Below the pieces are notes generated by a model. The model was given only the letters and a program-made list of their open reading frames with translations. It had not been told where the DNA came from and did not search any database. A DNA stretch of 64,000 nucleotides from an uncultured Pelagibacteraceae bacterium. GTDB lineage: Bacteria; Pseudomonadota; Alphaproteobacteria; Pelagibacterales; Pelagibacteraceae. The translations under genes were made by a program, and so were the position numbers. Below are positions 44,398-57,271 of this stretch, in pieces; the first letter of the stretch is position 1, and each line of letters starts with the position of its first letter. The DNA is taken from the NCBI GenBank assembly GCA_902552705.1, contig CACDHZ010000003.1:1-64000 (forward strand), written 5' to 3'.

Positions 44398-45933
44398 TTA
44401 AGATTTAAAATTTGCTTTTAATTGAGTAATTACATCAATAAGTAACTTTTCTTTATCCTCTTCAAGTTTACCTGATGCCTGAATAGACTCAATTATTTCT
44501 GGTTTTTCTGATTTACATTTGTCAATTATCTTATTCTCAAATTCTGCTACATCTTTTAAATCAATATCATCTAAATATCCTTTGACCCCACAGAAAACTG
44601 AAATAACTTGTTCTGATACAGTCATTGGAGAATATTGCTTTTGTTTTAAAAGCTCTGTTAGTTTAGAGCCTCTATTTAAAAGCTGTTGAGTAGAAGCATC
44701 CAAATCAGATCCAAATTGAGCAAAAGCTGCCATTTCCCTATATTGAGCTAATTCTAATTTCATTGATCCAGAGACTTTTTTCATTGCTTTGGTTTGTGCT
44801 GACGAACCAACCCTAGATACAGACAAACCAACATTTATTGCAGGTCTAATTCCTTGGTTAAATAACTCTGTTTCTAAAAATATTTGACCATCTGTAATTG
44901 AAATTACATTAGTTGGAATAAATGCTGATACGTCTCCACCTTGAGTTTCAATAATTGGAAGCGCTGTAAGAGATCCTCCACCATGTTCATCACTCAATTT
45001 AGCTGCTCGCTCGAGTAATCTACTATGTAGATAGAATACATCTCCAGGATAAGCCTCACGTCCCGGAGGTCTTCTTAATAGTAATGACATTTGTCTATAT
45101 GCAACTGCTTGTTTAGATAAGTCATCATAGATAATCAATGCATGCATTCCATTATCTCTAAAATATTCTCCCATTGTACATCCAGTATAAGGTGCTAAAA
45201 ACTGTAAAGGCGCAGAGTCAGATGCCGTAGCAGCAACGATTGTTGTATATTCCATTGCTCCGGCTTCTTCTAAAGTTTTTTGAATTTGTCTTACGGTTGA
45301 TCTTTTTTGTCCTACAGCTACATAAATGCAATAAAGTTTTTGTTTTTCATCGCCAGACTCATTTATTTTCTTCTGATTTATTATTGCATCAATTGCAACT
45401 GCAGTTTTACCTGTTTGTCTATCACCAATTATTAATTCACGCTGACCTCGTCCAATCGGTACTAAACTATCAATTGACTTTAAACCTGTTTGCATTGGTT
45501 CACTTACTGATTGTCTTGGAATTATGCCTGGAGCCTTAACTTCAACTCTGCTTTTTTTTACACTTTTATCTAATGCTCCTTTACCATCAATAGGATTTCC
45601 TAAACCATCAACAACTCTACCTAATAATTCTTTTCCAACAGGAGTATCAACAATATTACCAGTTCTTTTTACAACATCTCCTTCTTTAACATTTCTATCA
45701 TCACCAAAAATCACAACTCCAACATTTTCACTTTCTAAGTTTAGAGCCATACCTTTAGAACCATCAGCAAATTCAACCATTTCTCCAGCCTGAACATTAT
45801 CTAATCCATAAATTCTAGCAATACCATCACCAACTGATAATACTTGACCAACTTCTGTTATTTCAGCCTTATCACTAAAATTTTTAATTTGTTCTTTTAA
45901 AATCTTTGTTACTTCTGAAGGATTTATTTCCAT
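44398..45933 (-). CDS. atpA: ATP synthase alpha subunit
   Basis: [40 protein letters not shown]. Confidence 0.99.
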   Translation of the reverse strand: MEINPSEVTKILKEQIKNFSDKAEITEVGQVLSVGDGIARIYGLDNVQAGEMVEFADGSKGMALNLESENVGVVIFGDDRNVKEGDVVKRTGNIVDTPVGKELLGRVVDGLGNPIDGKGALDKSVKKSRVEVKAPGIIPRQSVSEPMQTGLKSIDSLVPIGRGQRELIIGDRQTGKTAVAIDAIINQKKINESGDEKQKLYCIYVAVGQKRSTVRQIQKTLEEAGAMEYTTIVAATASDSAPLQFLAPYTGCTMGEYFRDNGMHALIIYDDLSKQAVAYRQMSLLLRRPPGREAYPGDVFYLHSRLLERAAKLSDEHGGGSLTALPIIETQGGDVSAFIPTNVISITDGQIFLETELFNQGIRPAINVGLSVSRVGSSAQTKAMKKVSGSMKLELAQYREMAAFAQFGSDLDASTQQLLNRGSKLTELLKQKQYSPMTVSEQVISVFCGVKGYLDDIDLKDVAEFENKIIDKCKSEKPEIIESIQASGKLEEDKEKLLIDVITQLKANFKS

Positions 45934-46491
45934 TTAGGCCTCTATCATTCTATTTTTGATTTGTTGTAATTTATTTTTAATTGAAGTGTCAACCATAATA
46001 CTTCCTACTTGCATTATTAAACCTCCTATTAAACTTTTATCATGTTTGTAATTTAATTTAATTTTAAATTTGAAATTCTGTGTCAACTCATCAGTGATTT
46101 TTGCAATTTCATTACTAGATAATTCTTTTGCAGATTTTAATTCAGCTTTTAACTCTCCTCTTTTTTTTGAACAAGTCTCAATAAAACTTTTTAATATTTT
46201 TTCAACATAAAAAAAACGTCTTTTTATAATTAAAAAATTTAAAAAATTTCTAAATAAGCTTTCAAATTTATTATTTTCAGAGATACTATTTATTATTTTT
46301 AATATGTCCTCTTGAGTATTTGTAGGATTTTTTATTAAAATAGAAAAATCTTTATTAGAAGCAATTAAATTTAAAATTGATATAGATTGATCTTCGATTT
46401 TTTTAACAAGATTACTCTCGCTCGCAAGCTCATATAAAGCTAAAGAATATCTTTCAGCAGTAATTAACGAAAATCCTTTATTTTTGCTCAA
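45934..46491 (-). CDS. atpH: ATP synthase delta subunit
   Basis: AERYSLALYELASES...DKSLIGGLIMQVGSIMVDTSIKNKLQQIK; first gene of atpHAGDC. Confidence 0.95.
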   Translation of the reverse strand: MSKNKGFSLITAERYSLALYELASESNLVKKIEDQSISILNLIASNKDFSILIKNPTNTQEDILKIINSISENNKFESLFRNFLNFLIIKRRFFYVEKILKSFIETCSKKRGELKAELKSAKELSSNEIAKITDELTQNFKFKIKLNYKHDKSLIGGLIMQVGSIMVDTSIKNKLQQIKNRMIEA

Positions 46492-46535
46492 TTTGATACC
46501 TTTAAAATGTTGAAGATTAATTAAAAGTCACGCTC

Positions 46536-46564
46536 TAATTAGCATATGAACTTTATGTCTTCAA
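46536..46564 (-). promoter_or_regulatory. Candidate sigma70-like promoter of atpHAGDC
   Basis: Minus strand TTGAAG - 17 bp - TAATTA in the only sizeable gap upstream of atpH. Confidence 0.4.
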
Positions 46565-46574
46565 GTAGCACATT

Positions 46575-46598
46575 AGTAAAAAAAGCTTTTTTTTACTG
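46575..46598 (-). terminator. A/T palindrome after priA, putative terminator
   Basis: AGTAAAAAAAGCTTTTTTTTACT hairpin immediately after the priA stop at 46600. Confidence 0.5.
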
Positions 46599-46599
46599 A

Positions 46600-48555
46600 T
46601 TAATTGAAGTTTATTGGGTCAACATCAACTGAAAGTTTTATTCCAGATGAAAATTTATACTTAGGAATAATTTTTATCAGGGAGTTTTGTAATTTCATAG
46701 ATTTTGAAGCTCTTATCAACAATCTCATTCTGTACTTTTTTTTTAATCTAAATATTGGTGCATTTACTGGGCCCAAAACTTTACCTTCTATATTTTTTTG
46801 AATAAAATATTTGAAATTCAAAGATTCTTCTTCCAATTTTCTTTCGTTATTTCCAGTCAAAATTAATGAAATAAATCTTTGAAATGGAGGAAGTTTATTT
46901 TTTCTTCTAATTTCTAATTCTTGTGACAAAAATATATCTGGATTACTATTAGTAATATCTGAAATCATATTTACATTATTATTATATGTCTGAAAGTAAA
47001 CTGTTGCAGGTTTCCCTGATCTTCCTGCTCTACCCGAAAGTTGATGATATAATTGTAAATTTTTTTCAGCAAATCTCAAATCATATCCTTGTGAGGACAA
47101 ATCTATATCTACAACTACTATACAATTTAGACTCGGAAAATGAAATCCCTTTGAAATTAATTGTGTTCCAACTAAAATATGAATTTCATTATTTATAATT
47201 TTTTCTAATTTTAAAATTGATTTTTTTTTATTCATTGTATCACTTGAAAATATCTCAATAATCTTATCAGGAAATTTTTTTTTTACCTCTTCCGAAATTC
47301 TTTCAACTCCTGGTCCACTGAAAATAAATTCACAATTTCCTTCTTTTGAACAACTTCTTTTCAATAGAGTCTTATATCCACAGTAATGACATAATAAATT
47401 ATTCTTATTCTTATGATACACTAAATTAATACTACAATTTGGACATGTAAAACTATTAAAGCACTTATTGCATAAAACATGAGGTGAAAAACCTCTTCTA
47501 TTAAGAAAAAATAATACCTGATCTTTTTTTTTTAAATGAAAATTAACTTTCTCTATAATCTTTTTAGATAACCAAGATTGTTTTTCTAATTTAGAATTAT
47601 TTAAATTAATAATTTCATAATTTGGTAAAGATGCATTCTTGTATCTCTGATTTAATCTAGACAAACTATATTTCCCTTTTTGAATATTTTCATAAGTTTC
47701 TATTGATGGGACTGATGTTACTAAATTTATGGGAATATTTTCAAAAGACGCTCTTGAAATTGCCATATCTCTGGCATTATAAATAACTCCTTCATCCTGT
47801 TTGAATGACTGATCATGTTCTTCGTCAACTACAATTAAACCTAATCTTTGAAAAGGTAAAAATAATGAAGATCTAGCACCAATAACAACTTTAATATTAC
47901 CATTTGAAACACCACTCCAAATTAACTCTTTTGTTTTTTTTGAAATTCCTGAGTGCCAAATTGCAGGTTTAAATCCAAAATATTCATAAAATTTTTTCTC
48001 AAATTGTCCTGTTAATCCAATTTCTGGTAGCAAAATTAGTCCCTGAAATCCTTGTTTTATTTTCAATTTAATAGCTTCGAAATAAACTAAAGTTTTTCCT
48101 GAACCAGTTACTCCTTGTAAAACATGAACTCTAAACTTTTGACTAGAAATGATCATTTTATCTAACGATTTTTTTTGATCATCAGATAACTTTAACGAAG
48201 TTTTTTTTATACTACTTTTAAAATCTTTATAAGCTTCTTTCTTTTTATCCTCTATTGCTATACTACTTAACAGAACTAACTTAAGGGCCATACCCTTTGG
48301 AACAATATTATATTCAGCAAACCAATTTAAAAATTTAATTGTATTTTTGTTTAATGGAGAAACTTTTAATTTTTGTAAAATACTTTTAACTTTAAATTTT
48401 TTATTTTTTTTTTTCTCAAATTCATCCCAAACTACTCCTGTAATTTTTGACTTACCGAATGGCACAACTACATAATCCCCAACCTTGAGCTTTAAATCAC
48501 TTCTATATGTAAATGGATAATTAAATATATTTGGTAAGAGAATCGGATATTTCAT
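46600..48555 (-). CDS. priA: Primosomal protein N' (PriA helicase)
   Basis: VTGSGKTLVYFEAI, VVDEEHDQSFKQDEGVIYNARDMAISRA, zinc-binding Cys pairs CNKCF...CPNC...CHYCG. Confidence 0.97.
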   Translation of the reverse strand: MKYPILLPNIFNYPFTYRSDLKLKVGDYVVVPFGKSKITGVVWDEFEKKKNKKFKVKSILQKLKVSPLNKNTIKFLNWFAEYNIVPKGMALKLVLLSSIAIEDKKKEAYKDFKSSIKKTSLKLSDDQKKSLDKMIISSQKFRVHVLQGVTGSGKTLVYFEAIKLKIKQGFQGLILLPEIGLTGQFEKKFYEYFGFKPAIWHSGISKKTKELIWSGVSNGNIKVVIGARSSLFLPFQRLGLIVVDEEHDQSFKQDEGVIYNARDMAISRASFENIPINLVTSVPSIETYENIQKGKYSLSRLNQRYKNASLPNYEIINLNNSKLEKQSWLSKKIIEKVNFHLKKKDQVLFFLNRRGFSPHVLCNKCFNSFTCPNCSINLVYHKNKNNLLCHYCGYKTLLKRSCSKEGNCEFIFSGPGVERISEEVKKKFPDKIIEIFSSDTMNKKKSILKLEKIINNEIHILVGTQLISKGFHFPSLNCIVVVDIDLSSQGYDLRFAEKNLQLYHQLSGRAGRSGKPATVYFQTYNNNVNMISDITNSNPDIFLSQELEIRRKNKLPPFQRFISLILTGNNERKLEEESLNFKYFIQKNIEGKVLGPVNAPIFRLKKKYRMRLLIRASKSMKLQNSLIKIIPKYKFSSGIKLSVDVDPINFN

Positions 48556-48577
48556 ATTTCAATAATATGAAAAAAAT

Positions 48578-49978
48578 CTAAGAGTGTATTGCTCTTTTAT
48601 CTACTGATAAAGCTGCCTCTTTTACGGCCTCCGAAAATGTTGGATGTGCATGACATGTTCTAGCTATATCTTCCGCACTAGCACCAAACTCCATTGCAAT
48701 ACCAATTTCGGCTATTAACTCCCCTGCGTGCGGACCAATTATATGGGCACCTAAAACTTTATCTGTCTTTTGATCAGCTAAAATTTTTACAAAACCTTCA
48801 GCTTCATCAATTGCTTTGGCTCTTGAGTTAGCCATAAATGAAAATTTACCTACTTTGTATTCTTTATTTAATTTTTTTAATTGTTCTTCTGTTTTTCCAA
48901 CCGTAGCAACCTCAGGTGTAGTATAAACAACTCCAGGTATAGTATCATAATTAACGTGCCCTGATTGTCCTGCTATATTTTCTGCAACTGCAATCCCTTC
49001 ATCTTCAGCTTTGTGTGCTAGCATTGGACCTTGTATTACATCTCCAATGGCATAAATATTACTTATATTAGTTTGGAAGTTTTTATTAGTTTTAATTCTT
49101 TTTTTTTCATCTAATTCAATTCCAATAGTATTTAAATTTAATTTATCCGTATTAGGTCTTCTGCCAACAGAAATAAGAACTACTTCACACTCTAAACTAC
49201 TATTTTTTCCATTTTTACCTACAGTATTTACAGTTGCGCCTTTTGAATTTTTTTTAATTCCTTCAACTTTGGTTTCCATATGAAAATTAATCCCTTGTTT
49301 TTTTAAAATTTTCATAAACTCTACAGATATTTCTTTATCCATTCCTGGTGTAATGTTTTCAAGAAATTCGACTACATGAACTTCTGCTCCCAGTCTAGAC
49401 CATACAGATCCCATCTCTAAACCTATATATCCACCTCCAACTATGACCATTTTTTTTGGAACAGATTGAAGGGTAAGAGCCCCAGTAGAAGACACTATGA
49501 TTTTTTCATCAAATTTAATTCCTGGCAAAGAGACCGGGAGAGATCCCGTGCAGATTACTGTTTTTTCAGCCTCAATTAAAGTCTCTTTATTTTTAATATC
49601 TAAAATAGAAATTTTATTAGCAGATTTAAAACTTCCTATTCCTTTAAAATAACTAACCTTATTTTTTTTAAATAAAAATTCGACACCTTTAGTTAAAATA
49701 GTAACTGCTTTATCCTTATTTTTCATCATTTTTTCAAGATTTAGCTTTACTTCACCAACTTCAATTCCAAGTTTAGAAAGATTTTTTGCTTTATGATAAT
49801 TATCTGAAAGATTTAATAAATTTTTTGAGGGTATACATCCAACATTCAAACAAGTTCCACCAAGTGACCCTCTAGACTCTATGCAAGCAGTTTTTAAACC
49901 TAATTGTGCTAATCTTATCGCGCAAACATATCCGGCAGGACCTCCACCTATCACTACTACTTGAAATTTTTCTAACAT
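48578..49978 (-). CDS. lpdA: Dihydrolipoyl dehydrogenase
   Basis: VVVIGGGPAGYVCAIRLAQLG, GGTCLNVGCIPSK, YAIGDVIQGPMLAHKAEDEG, HAHPTFSEAVKEAAL. Confidence 0.98.
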   Translation of the reverse strand: MLEKFQVVVIGGGPAGYVCAIRLAQLGLKTACIESRGSLGGTCLNVGCIPSKNLLNLSDNYHKAKNLSKLGIEVGEVKLNLEKMMKNKDKAVTILTKGVEFLFKKNKVSYFKGIGSFKSANKISILDIKNKETLIEAEKTVICTGSLPVSLPGIKFDEKIIVSSTGALTLQSVPKKMVIVGGGYIGLEMGSVWSRLGAEVHVVEFLENITPGMDKEISVEFMKILKKQGINFHMETKVEGIKKNSKGATVNTVGKNGKNSSLECEVVLISVGRRPNTDKLNLNTIGIELDEKKRIKTNKNFQTNISNIYAIGDVIQGPMLAHKAEDEGIAVAENIAGQSGHVNYDTIPGVVYTTPEVATVGKTEEQLKKLNKEYKVGKFSFMANSRAKAIDEAEGFVKILADQKTDKVLGAHIIGPHAGELIAEIGIAMEFGASAEDIARTCHAHPTFSEAVKEAALSVDKRAIHS

Positions 49979-51268
49979 TTAAATATCTAAAAATAATCTT
50001 CTTGGATCTTCTAAATTTTCTTTAAGCATTTTTAAAAAAGAAACTGAATCTTTTCCATCAATAATTCTATGATCATAAGATAATGCAAGATACATCACTG
50101 GTCTGATCTTAATTTCCCCGTTAATCGCAATTGGTCGTTCAACTATGTTATGCATACCTAAAACTCCAGACTGAGGTAAATTTAATATAGGAGTAGATAA
50201 CATTGATCCATAAACTCCACCATTACTTATAGTAAAAGTTCCACCTTGAAGATCTTCAATTGTAAGTTTTCCATCCCTTGCCTTTTCAGAAATACTTTTT
50301 ATATTTTTTTCAATATCTGCAAAAGATAATTCGTCCGCATCCTTTAAAACTGGTACTACTAATCCTTTTTCAGTGCCAACAGCAAAACTTATATTATAAT
50401 AATTTTTATAAACAATCTCATTACCATCAATTTCTGCATTTACAGATGGAAAAGCTTTTAAAGCAGCTACACATGCTTTTACAAAAAAGGACATATAACC
50501 CAATTTAATTCCATACCTATTTTGAAAATCGTCTTGATTTTCTTTTCTCATTTCCATTATGTTTGACATATCTACTTCATTAAATGTTGTTAATAGTGCA
50601 GCATTATTTTGAGCTTGTTTTAATCTTTTAGCAATTGTTTGTCTTAACATAGACATCTTAATTCTTTCTTCTTGACCGTATTTGATTTTTCTTTCTGATG
50701 ACTTGGGATTTATACCCATCATATCAATAAGATCACCTTTAAGAATTCTACCTTCTTTACCTGAGCCTTTTACTTTTTTTAAGTCAATATTGTTTTCTTC
50801 CACTATTTTTCTAACAGCTGGAGAAAGTGTATCAATTTTTTTTGCAGTATTTTTATTTTGTTTTACTTCATTAGTTAATATAAGAGGCTTTTCTTTAATG
50901 GGTTCTTCAATAACATTTTTTTCTTCAAAAATTTTAGGTCCATCTTTTTCAGCTTCTAATTTAATTTCATTTTGTTCTGATTTTTTAGATTGACTTTTTA
51001 CAACTGATTTTTTTTCTATGGATTGAGAGCCATTTTTACTTATATAGCCAAGTAAAGCTCCCACTTCCACTGTATCTCCATCCTTAGAATTAATCTCAGA
51101 TAAAATTCCATCTATAGGAGATGGTACTTCTAAATTAACTTTATCAGTTTCTAATTCTACTATAGCCTCATCAGCCTCTACTATATCACCTTTATTTTTT
51201 AACCATTTAGAAACTGTAGCTTCTGTAATACTTTCCCCTAAAGCAGGTACTATAATTTTTTCATTCAT
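49979..51268 (-). CDS. sucB: 2-oxoglutarate dehydrogenase E2, dihydrolipoyl succinyltransferase
   Basis: [57 protein letters not shown]; the 26 extra N-terminal residues in the ORF track are probably not translated. Confidence 0.97.
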   Translation of the reverse strand: MNEKIIVPALGESITEATVSKWLKNKGDIVEADEAIVELETDKVNLEVPSPIDGILSEINSKDGDTVEVGALLGYISKNGSQSIEKKSVVKSQSKKSEQNEIKLEAEKDGPKIFEEKNVIEEPIKEKPLILTNEVKQNKNTAKKIDTLSPAVRKIVEENNIDLKKVKGSGKEGRILKGDLIDMMGINPKSSERKIKYGQEERIKMSMLRQTIAKRLKQAQNNAALLTTFNEVDMSNIMEMRKENQDDFQNRYGIKLGYMSFFVKACVAALKAFPSVNAEIDGNEIVYKNYYNISFAVGTEKGLVVPVLKDADELSFADIEKNIKSISEKARDGKLTIEDLQGGTFTISNGGVYGSMLSTPILNLPQSGVLGMHNIVERPIAINGEIKIRPVMYLALSYDHRIIDGKDSVSFLKMLKENLEDPRRLFLDI

Positions 51269-54176
51269 CTTTAATAAAAACCTTATCAATAATTTCTTGC
51301 TGCTGTGAAATATGTCTTTTTGCATATCCTGTTGCAGGAGATGCATCTGGACTTCTTCCTATATAAGAAATCTTATTATTACTAGCTTTAATAGTGTCCA
51401 ATGTCCATTGTATATAGTCTCTCACTGAAAACCATGCGCCCATATTTTTTGGCTCTTCTTGACACCAATAAAATTTAGCATTTTTAGCATAGGGTTTAAG
51501 CTCTTTAACAAGTATTTTTGCTGGAAAAGGGTATAACTGCTCAATTCTAAAAAACACAATATCATCTCTTTTTAATTTCTCTCTGGCATGCAGTAAATCA
51601 AAATAAATTTTACCTGAACATAATATCACTTTTTTTATTTCCTTTTTTTTCTTTAACTTTATAAAGCCTTTAGATTTTGGATCTATAGCATGATCCCACA
51701 TTATTCTATGATATGAATTTTCTTTACTAAAATCTTCTAAATTAGAAACACAATATTTATTTCTTAATAATGATTTTGGTGTCATAATAATTAATGGTTT
51801 TCTAAAATCTCTATGCATTTGTCGTCTCAAAGCATGAAAATAATTCGCTGGAGTAGTACAATTCATTACTTGCATATTATCATTTGAACATAACTGTAAA
51901 AATCTTTCCAATCTTGCTGATGAATGTTCTGGCCCTTGACCTTCATAACCATGTGGTAATAACATAACAATTCCTGAAGCTCTTCTCCATTTTCTTTCAC
52001 CAGAAGCAACAAATTGATCAATTACAACTTGAGCTCCGTTAGCAAAATCTCCAAATTGTGCCTCCCAAATTGTTAGTGTATTCGGTTCTACTAAACTATA
52101 GCCATATTCGAAACCAAGCACTGCTAATTCTGATAAAAAACTATCTACTACTTCAAATTGTTTTTGATTTTTTGAAATATTATTTAAAGGCACATAACGA
52201 CTGTTATCTTTTTGATTTCTTAAAACAGAATGTCTCTGACTAAATGTTCCTCTTCCTGAATCTTGTCCTACTAATCTCACAGGATATCCCTCTTCTAACA
52301 ATGAACCAAATGCTAAAGCCTCAGCAGTTGACCAATCTATGTTTATTCTACTATTAACTGCTTCTTTTCTATTTTTTAATATTTTTTCTATTGTTTTGTG
52401 TAAATTTAATTCTTTAGATGGTGTATTTATCTTATTAGATATTTCTATAAGTTTTTTTGTATCTACCCCTGAAATACCTCTTTTATCTTTTCCTTTTTCA
52501 GGTTTATAAGCTGACCAAGTACCCTCAAACCATTCAATCTTAGGCTTATAATCTTTTGCATTTTTAAATTGATCATCAAGTAAATTTTTAAATTGATTAA
52601 TTAAATTTTCTAATTCAGTAGACGTAATGATACTTTCACTAATTAATTTACCCCCGTATACTTTTACTGGTGAAGGATGTGCTCTAATTTTTTCATACAT
52701 TAACGGTTGAGTAAAAGAGGGTTCGTCACCTTCATTATGTCCAAACCTTCTATAACAAAATAAATCAATGACTACATCTCTATTAAATTTTAACCTAAAT
52801 TCACTTGCAATTCTGGCAGCATAAACTACTGCTTCTGGATCATCCCCATTAGCATGTATAATTGGAGCGTCCACCATTTTTGCCACATCAGATGGGTAGG
52901 GTGAAGAACGAGCAAATCTTGGACTTGTAGTAAAACCTATTTGATTGTTTACAATTATATGAATCGTTCCTCCAGTGTTATGTCCAGGTAATCCTGACAT
53001 AGCAAAACACTCTGAAACTACACCTTGTCCAGCAAAGGCAGCATCACCATGAATTAATATTGGTATTACTTTTTTCCGTTCTTTATCTTTGTGGAAAAAC
53101 TGTTTTGCTCTAGTCTGTCCAAGAACTACTGGATTGACTGCCTCTAAGTGAGATGGATTGTCTGTCAAACTCACATGTACTGAATTACCATCAAATTCTC
53201 TATTAGAAGATGCTCCTAAATGATACTTAACATCTCCAGCTGCATCTTCTGATGTAGAGGTAAATTCTCCAGCAAATTCATTAAATATTCTTTTGTATGA
53301 TTTTTGTAATACATTTGCCAGTACATTTAATCTTCCTCTGTGTGACATTCCAATTTTAACTTCTTTAATTTTTGATTGACCTCCAATTTTTATTATTTGC
53401 TCTAAAGCTGGTATCAAACTTTCTCCACCATCTAATCCAAATCTTTTCGTTCCAACGTATTTTTTATGTAAAAATTTTTCAAAACCTTCAGCTTGTATTA
53501 ATTTATTTAGAATTGCTTTTTTACCATTTTCTGTAAAATTTTTTTTGTCTTCGTGTTTTTCTATCCTATCTCTAAACCATTTTCTCTCAGTAGGATTTTG
53601 TATGTGCATATATTCATATCCAACAGAACCACAGTACGTTTTTTTTAAAAAATATAATATTTCTTTTATATTTGAATATTCTTTATTGATAACTCCACCT
53701 AAATAAATTTTTTTTTGATAATCCTCTTTTTTAAAACCAAAAGACTTTGGGTGAAGTTCATCTAAATACTCTGATTTAAGTAATTCTAAAGGATCAAGTT
53801 TAGCTATCAAATGTCCTCTTTGTCGATATGATCTTATCATTGCTACAGCTTTGATAGAGTCTTCATTTGATCTGGATATACCTTTTTGATTTAAATCTAT
53901 GTGATTATTAATATTAAAATCTTTTTCTTTTTGTTCAATTTTTTTTAAAAGTTCATCTGCGTCAATTTTTTTTTTTGATGGGCCCCATGATGGACCATTA
54001 ATTTCTTTGACAATAACATTTATTTCATCTTTTATTCCTTCAAAATATTTTGACCAACTTTCTGGAAGATCGGAGTCTTTAGCTAAATATTTAAGGTACA
54101 TTTGTTCGATAAATGCACTATTGGATTTGTTCAAAAAAGAGTTTTTTTCAAATTCTTGGTTTTTTGATGATGACAT
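51261..54176 (-). CDS. sucA: 2-oxoglutarate dehydrogenase E1
   Basis: [86 protein letters not shown]. Confidence 0.99.
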   Translation of the reverse strand: MSSSKNQEFEKNSFLNKSNSAFIEQMYLKYLAKDSDLPESWSKYFEGIKDEINVIVKEINGPSWGPSKKKIDADELLKKIEQKEKDFNINNHIDLNQKGISRSNEDSIKAVAMIRSYRQRGHLIAKLDPLELLKSEYLDELHPKSFGFKKEDYQKKIYLGGVINKEYSNIKEILYFLKKTYCGSVGYEYMHIQNPTERKWFRDRIEKHEDKKNFTENGKKAILNKLIQAEGFEKFLHKKYVGTKRFGLDGGESLIPALEQIIKIGGQSKIKEVKIGMSHRGRLNVLANVLQKSYKRIFNEFAGEFTSTSEDAAGDVKYHLGASSNREFDGNSVHVSLTDNPSHLEAVNPVVLGQTRAKQFFHKDKERKKVIPILIHGDAAFAGQGVVSECFAMSGLPGHNTGGTIHIIVNNQIGFTTSPRFARSSPYPSDVAKMVDAPIIHANGDDPEAVVYAARIASEFRLKFNRDVVIDLFCYRRFGHNEGDEPSFTQPLMYEKIRAHPSPVKVYGGKLISESIITSTELENLINQFKNLLDDQFKNAKDYKPKIEWFEGTWSAYKPEKGKDKRGISGVDTKKLIEISNKINTPSKELNLHKTIEKILKNRKEAVNSRINIDWSTAEALAFGSLLEEGYPVRLVGQDSGRGTFSQRHSVLRNQKDNSRYVPLNNISKNQKQFEVVDSFLSELAVLGFEYGYSLVEPNTLTIWEAQFGDFANGAQVVIDQFVASGERKWRRASGIVMLLPHGYEGQGPEHSSARLERFLQLCSNDNMQVMNCTTPANYFHALRRQMHRDFRKPLIIMTPKSLLRNKYCVSNLEDFSKENSYHRIMWDHAIDPKSKGFIKLKKKKEIKKVILCSGKIYFDLLHAREKLKRDDIVFFRIEQLYPFPAKILVKELKPYAKNAKFYWCQEEPKNMGAWFSVRDYIQWTLDTIKASNNKISYIGRSPDASPATGYAKRHISQQQEIIDKVFIKDE

Positions 54177-54209
54177 TTTTTATTTATTATAATATCAGAA
54201 AAGTATTTT

Positions 54210-55085
54210 TCAATTAGACAATTTATCAAACAATGTTTTACCTAGCTCAGAAGGTGATTTAGCAATAATAATTCCACAATCCTCCATTTTTTTTATCTTA
54301 TCCTCTGCTCCACCTTTTCCACCAGAAATTATAGCTCCAGCATGTCCCATTCTTCTTCCTGGAGGTGCTGTTATCCCAGCCACAAAACCAATTATAGGTT
54401 TTTTTATTCTATGATTTTTTACAAATTCTGCTGCCTCTTCTTCAGCCGAACCACCAATTTCTCCTATCATGAGTATAGACTCTGTCTTCTCGTCATTTAA
54501 AAATAAATCTAAACAATCTATAAAATTTGTTCCATTGATTGGATCTCCACCAATTCCAATACATGTTGATTGACCTAATCCATTTTCTGTTGTTTGAGCA
54601 ACTGCTTCATAGGTTAAAGTTCCTGACCTTGAAACTATTCCAACTGAACCTTTTTTATGAATATTTCCTGGCATAATACCAATCTTACATTCATCTGGAG
54701 TTATTATTCCTGGACAATTAGGGCCGATTAATCTGCTGTTTGAATTATTTAATTTTTGTTTAACTCTAAGCATATCTTGAACGGGAATACCTTCTGTAAT
54801 ACATACTATAAGTTCAACTGAGGCCTCTATTGCTTCAATAATTGCAGCTCCAGCAAATTTCGCTGGAACATAAATCATTGTTGCATCTACACCAACCTCT
54901 TTTTTAGCTTCAGCAACAGTATTAAATACTGGAAGGCCAAGATGTTTTTGTCCTCCTTTTTTTGGTGTAACACCACCAACTAGATTCGTTCCATATTCTA
55001 TAGCTTGCTCAGAGTGAAATGTTCCATGTGACCCTGTAAATCCTTGGCAAATTACTTTAGTGTTTTTATTAATTAAAATTGACAT
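54210..55085 (-). CDS. sucD: Succinate-CoA ligase alpha subunit
   Basis: [57 protein letters not shown]. Confidence 0.99.
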   Translation of the reverse strand: MSILINKNTKVICQGFTGSHGTFHSEQAIEYGTNLVGGVTPKKGGQKHLGLPVFNTVAEAKKEVGVDATMIYVPAKFAGAAIIEAIEASVELIVCITEGIPVQDMLRVKQKLNNSNSRLIGPNCPGIITPDECKIGIMPGNIHKKGSVGIVSRSGTLTYEAVAQTTENGLGQSTCIGIGGDPINGTNFIDCLDLFLNDEKTESILMIGEIGGSAEEEAAEFVKNHRIKKPIIGFVAGITAPPGRRMGHAGAIISGGKGGAEDKIKKMEDCGIIIAKSPSELGKTLFDKLSN

Positions 55086-55086
55086 C

Positions 55087-56247
55087 TTATTTCACAGCTT
55101 CAACAATTTTTTTAGCAGCATCATCAAGACTTTCTGCCGAAATTAATTTTAATTCTGAATTATCTAATATTTTTTTTCCTTCTTTAAATTTTGTTCCTGC
55201 AAGTCTAACTACTAAAGGGACAGAAATATTCATTTCTTTTGCTGCATCAACAACTCCTTGAGCAAGAATATCACATCTCATTATGCCTCCAAAAATATTA
55301 ATAAGAATTCCTTTAACATTTTTATCAGAAAGAATTATTTTAAGTGCAGCAGAAACTTTTTCTTTAGAGGCACCTCCTCCAACATCCAAAAAATTAGCTG
55401 GCTCCTTTCCATATAGTTTAATTATATCCATAGTAGCCATAGCAAGTCCTGCTCCGTTAACCATACATCCAATATTTCCATTAAGTTTTATATATGATAG
55501 GTCAAATTTACTTGCTTTAATTTCTGTGGGATCTTCTTCATTCAAATCTCTTAATTCCATAATTTCTGGATGTTTAAATAATGCGTTTGAATCAAAGTTC
55601 ACTTTTGCATCTAAACATATAATTTTTTTTTCCTTAGATAATATCAGTGGATTAATCTCAACCATATTAGCATCAGTGCTTATAAACATTTTATATATTG
55701 ATTTAATCAACAAAAATGCTTGTTTTTTTTCATCATTACTTAAATTAAATATTTCAATTATTTTTTCACAATCGAAATCTGAAATCTGATCACTAATTTC
55801 AACTTTTGTTGTTATAATTTTTTGAGGTGTTTTGCTCGCTACTTCTTCAATATCCATTCCTCCTTGGTCACTTGATATAAATGCAATTTTCGAACTAGAT
55901 CTGTCAATCAAACAAGATAAATAGTATTCTTTTTCTATATTAGATGACTCTTCAACATATAGTCTTTTAACTACTCTACCTTCAGGACCTGTTTGATGCG
56001 TTATAAGAGTTTTACCTAATAATTCTTTTGCAGCTATTTTTAATTCATCTAAAGTGTTTAAAACTTTTACTCCTCCAGCTTTACCTCTACCACCAGCATG
56101 TATTTGTGCTTTTAATATAAATTTTTCAGTCTTTAAAGATTTTGCTTTTTCAACTAGCTCCTCGACACTTAAAGCATAAATTCCTTTTGGGACTACAGCG
56201 CCATATTTTTGAAGAATTTTTTTAGCTTGATGCTCGTGAATATTCAT
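55087..56247 (-). CDS. sucC: Succinate-CoA ligase beta subunit
   Basis: [50 protein letters not shown]. Confidence 0.99.
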   Translation of the reverse strand: MNIHEHQAKKILQKYGAVVPKGIYALSVEELVEKAKSLKTEKFILKAQIHAGGRGKAGGVKVLNTLDELKIAAKELLGKTLITHQTGPEGRVVKRLYVEESSNIEKEYYLSCLIDRSSSKIAFISSDQGGMDIEEVASKTPQKIITTKVEISDQISDFDCEKIIEIFNLSNDEKKQAFLLIKSIYKMFISTDANMVEINPLILSKEKKIICLDAKVNFDSNALFKHPEIMELRDLNEEDPTEIKASKFDLSYIKLNGNIGCMVNGAGLAMATMDIIKLYGKEPANFLDVGGGASKEKVSAALKIILSDKNVKGILINIFGGIMRCDILAQGVVDAAKEMNISVPLVVRLAGTKFKEGKKILDNSELKLISAESLDDAAKKIVEAVK

Positions 56248-57212
56248 TATTTAGAAAGATCTGGGTCTATCTTAGATGCTGCTTCCCAAAGAGTTTTAAC
56301 AGCATTTATGGAATGCATAAACTCCTTTTTTTCTTTTTCATCTAAATTTATCTCCTCAATTTTTTCTACTCCATTTTTTCCAATTATTACCGGAACACCA
56401 GCATAAATATTACTGACACCATACTCTCCATTTAATTGTACAGCACACGGTAATAGTTTTTTTTCATCTTTTAGATATGCTTCTGCCATTTGAACTCCTG
56501 ATGCAGCAGGGGCATAAAATGCGGATCCTTTTTCTAAATATTTTACAATTTCAGCTCCTCCATCTCTAGTTCTTTGATTAATTTCCTCCAGTCTTTTATT
56601 TGATATTTTTCCTTCCTTAATTAAATCTAATAAAGGTTTTCCTGAAACTTTTGTAAATCTTGGCATTGGAACCATTGTGTCTCCATGCCCACCCATTACC
56701 ATTGCATCTATTTCTTTTACCGGAACATTTAGCTCCTCGGATAAAAATAATTTAAATCTTGAACTGTCTAAAATTCCTGCCATTCCAACAACTTTTTTAG
56801 CTGGCATTCCAGAAAATTTTTGAAAAGCCATCACCATTACATCTAGGGGATTTGTAATGCAAATTACAAAAGAATTAGGTGCATTTTTTTTAACACCATT
56901 TGCTACTTCTTTAATAATCTTTAAATTAATGCCCAATAAATCATCTCTGCTCATTCCTGGTTTTCTTGGAACTCCTGCTGTTACAATTACTACATCGGAG
57001 TCTTTAATTTCATTGTAATCATCTGTTCCTGAAAACTTTACATCAAATCCGTCAACTGAAGAAGATTGAGCAATATCTAAAGCTTTACCTTTTGCTATTC
57101 CACTTGCAACATCAAACAAAATTACTTCATTAGCTACTTCTTTGGTTCCAATTAAGTGAGCTAAAGTTCCTCCAATTTGACCCGCTCCTATTAATGAAAT
57201 TTTTTTTTTCAT
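56247..57212 (-). CDS. mdh: Malate dehydrogenase (LDH-like type)
   Basis: [60 protein letters not shown]. Confidence 0.98.
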   Translation of the reverse strand: MKKKISLIGAGQIGGTLAHLIGTKEVANEVILFDVASGIAKGKALDIAQSSSVDGFDVKFSGTDDYNEIKDSDVVIVTAGVPRKPGMSRDDLLGINLKIIKEVANGVKKNAPNSFVICITNPLDVMVMAFQKFSGMPAKKVVGMAGILDSSRFKLFLSEELNVPVKEIDAMVMGGHGDTMVPMPRFTKVSGKPLLDLIKEGKISNKRLEEINQRTRDGGAEIVKYLEKGSAFYAPAASGVQMAEAYLKDEKKLLPCAVQLNGEYGVSNIYAGVPVIIGKNGVEKIEEINLDEKEKKEFMHSINAVKTLWEAASKIDPDLSK

Positions 57213-57271
57213 GAGTGAGTTTATCTTTTATTGATAATTAATAATTATTCAACTGAATTTTAGATTATTAT

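Noticed and set aside
45240-45793. Two plus-strand ORFs (99 and 89 aa) within atpA
   Set aside because: Antisense to strongly conserved atpA; no domain signatures.
50278-50993. Two plus-strand ORFs (76 and 103 aa) within sucB
   Set aside because: Antisense to sucB, shadow ORFs.
55283-55789. 168-aa plus-strand ORF opposite sucC
   Set aside because: Lies wholly antisense to sucC, which has unmistakable conserved motifs; the composition looks like a shadow ORF of AT-rich coding sequence.
57231-57252. TTGATAATTAATAATTATTCAA inverted repeat upstream of mdh
   Set aside because: Nearly pure A/T; such palindromes are expected by chance in this composition, so I do not call it a terminator or operator.
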